From Actinomycetota bacterium (lineage in GTDB: Bacteria > Actinomycetota > Acidimicrobiia > Acidimicrobiales > Microtrichaceae): a stretch of DNA of 6,754 nt. The DNA lies in the NCBI GenBank assembly GCA_009700815.1, contig WLLG01000114.1:1-6754 (forward strand). Direction: 5' to 3'. How positions within the stretch are numbered: the stretch's first letter is position 1; each line of letters begins with the position of its first letter. A program made the translations under genes and the position numbers. Positions 5,978-6,754 of the stretch are shown here, piece after piece. Under the pieces are notes generated by a model that made no database searches, had not been told where the DNA came from, and saw only the letters and a list, made by a program, of their open reading frames with translations.

Positions 5978-6754
5978 TTAGTGCCCGCCTGTAAACAAGC
6001 CCAAGGCGCGTTGGGCAAACCGCGCTGGCACGCCGTGAATCCGCTCAGATCGATCGGCCCAGCTTGCAAGGCCTCTGCCAGTATTCACACCCATCCACCG
6101 AAACGGCTCTGGCTCCCATCTTGGCGAGTCATGCCCAACCCAAGGCAGGTGTACGAGTTCGGAATCAACTCCAAGGACCAAGTCGGCCAGCGTCCGTCCT
6201 GCAAGGTTGGTGGTAGACAAACCATCCCCCACGTATCCGCCAGCGCTACCAATCGAAGTCTCGGGATTGAACTGAACAGATGCAGTCCAGTCTCGAGGGA
6301 CAGCAATTGGTCCACCCCAGCGATGCGTAACCGCAGCCCCACTGCTGAGGGGAAAGAGTTCGTGCAAGACCCTCTCAAGCGAAGAGAACACAGAGGGATT
6401 CTGATCAAATCGACCTTTGACTGCAGACCCAAAGTGATACGGAGCGCCACGACCTCCAAAGGCAAACCGGTTATCTGCAGTCCGTTGGCCGTAGATCAGC
6501 AAATGTCGGCCGTCAGTGAAGGTCTCACGCTGTGTCAATCCGATTTGCTGCCAGATCTCTTCTGACAAAGGCTCCGTTGCAATCATGAGCGAGTAGAGCG
6601 GCAGGAGTTTTCTGTGCTGGCCTGACATCTGCGGGGTATAACCCTCGAGGCATTGCAGAACCACTCCTGCGCTGACGTTGCCGTGATCTGTTTGAACCGA
6701 CTGTGGCTTGATCGACCTCACCCTGGTGCGCTCGTACACCTGCACGCCTGCAGA
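5978..6754 (-). CDS. FAD-dependent oxidoreductase, DAO superfamily (PuuB-like amine/amino-acid oxidase), 5' end cut by window edge
   Basis: This is the C-terminal part of a flavin enzyme of the D-amino-acid oxidase superfamily, which oxidises C-N bonds of amines or amino acids. The frame is open to the right edge, so the GTG at 6745 is an internal Val and 258 residues are visible. The N-terminal dinucleotide-binding GxGxxG region, and perhaps 200 residues in all, lie outside. Numbered from 6745, visible parts are: the tail of the FAD-domain strand region (VYERTRVRSI); LLPLYSLMIATEPL (47-60), where the substrate domain begins; RTADNRFAFGGRG (88-100) with APYHFGS; HRWGGPIAVPRDW (141-153); and the C-terminal flavin-contact segment GGYVGDGLSTTNLAGRTLADL (169-189). 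The WEPEPFRWMGVN end (210-221) is, from memory, usual in an actinobacterial family related to gamma-glutamylputrescine oxidase PuuB. The downstream Lrp/AsnC regulator fits an amine or amino-acid catabolic role. Putrescine-type, sarcosine-type and D-amino-acid substrates cannot be separated here. Confidence 0.9.
   Translation of the reverse strand, partial: SAGVQVYERTRVRSIKPQSVQTDHGNVSAGVVLQCLEGYTPQMSGQHRKLLPLYSLMIATEPLSEEIWQQIGLTQRETFTDGRHLLIYGQRTADNRFAFGGRGAPYHFGSAVKGRFDQNPSVFSSLERVLHELFPLSSGAAVTHRWGGPIAVPRDWTASVQFNPETSIGSAGGYVGDGLSTTNLAGRTLADLVLGVDSELVHLPWVGHDSPRWEPEPFRWMGVNTGRGLASWADRSERIHGVPARFAQRALGLFTGGH

Noticed and set aside
5909..6565. 218-residue open frame on the + strand opposite the oxidase
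   Set aside because: It is antisense to a well-recognised flavoprotein, its translation is low-complexity and resembles no family, and it runs through the intergenic gap. It is a shadow of the real gene.

Overview
The window is densely coding and moderately GC-rich (mid-to-high fifties percent where I counted sample lines). It most resembles an actinobacterial chromosome of modest GC. Three things point there: a RecQ-like helicase with the RqlH domain plan described from Mycobacterium smegmatis, an acyl-CoA synthetase of the mycobacterial/rhodococcal FadD19 type, and an Lrp/AsnC regulator with a sequence style I associate with actinobacterial polyamine/GABA gene clusters. GTG and TTG starts also fit. 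Placement below phylum cannot be made from this window. There is no sign of a phage, insertion sequence, integron, CRISPR array, or tRNA/rRNA gene.

Layout: the left edge (2-1330, + strand) holds the C-terminal four fifths of an acyl-CoA synthetase. It converges, with only two bases between stop codons, on a four-gene minus-strand series that fills the rest of the window. Read in transcription order from the right edge, this is: a 5'-truncated FAD-dependent amine/amino-acid oxidase of the DAO superfamily (6754-5978); a 52-base ORF-free gap; an Lrp/AsnC-family regulator (5907-5452); rqlH, a 701-residue helicase overlapping the regulator's end by 16 bases (5467-3362); a 25-base gap; and a 667-residue ABC-F ATPase (3336-1333) carrying a 75-base tandem repeat in its inter-domain linker. 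No stretch over 300 bases lacks a gene.

How the genes may work together: the oxidase and the Lrp-type regulator plausibly belong to one amine or amino-acid catabolic locus continuing beyond the right edge. RqlH (DNA unwinding and repair) and the ABC-F protein (probably acting on ribosomes) are information-processing genes that appear to be co-transcribed downstream. The spacing supports an operon, but no shared pathway is evident. The acyl-CoA synthetase is on the opposite strand and belongs to a separate unit for fatty-acid or sterol side-chain breakdown.

I found no clearly new system. The most notable items are the RqlH helicase with a near-intact phosphoribosyltransferase (PRPP-binding) loop in its ComF-like tail, its overlap with an amino-acid-sensing regulator, and the pentapeptide repeat in the ABC-F linker.
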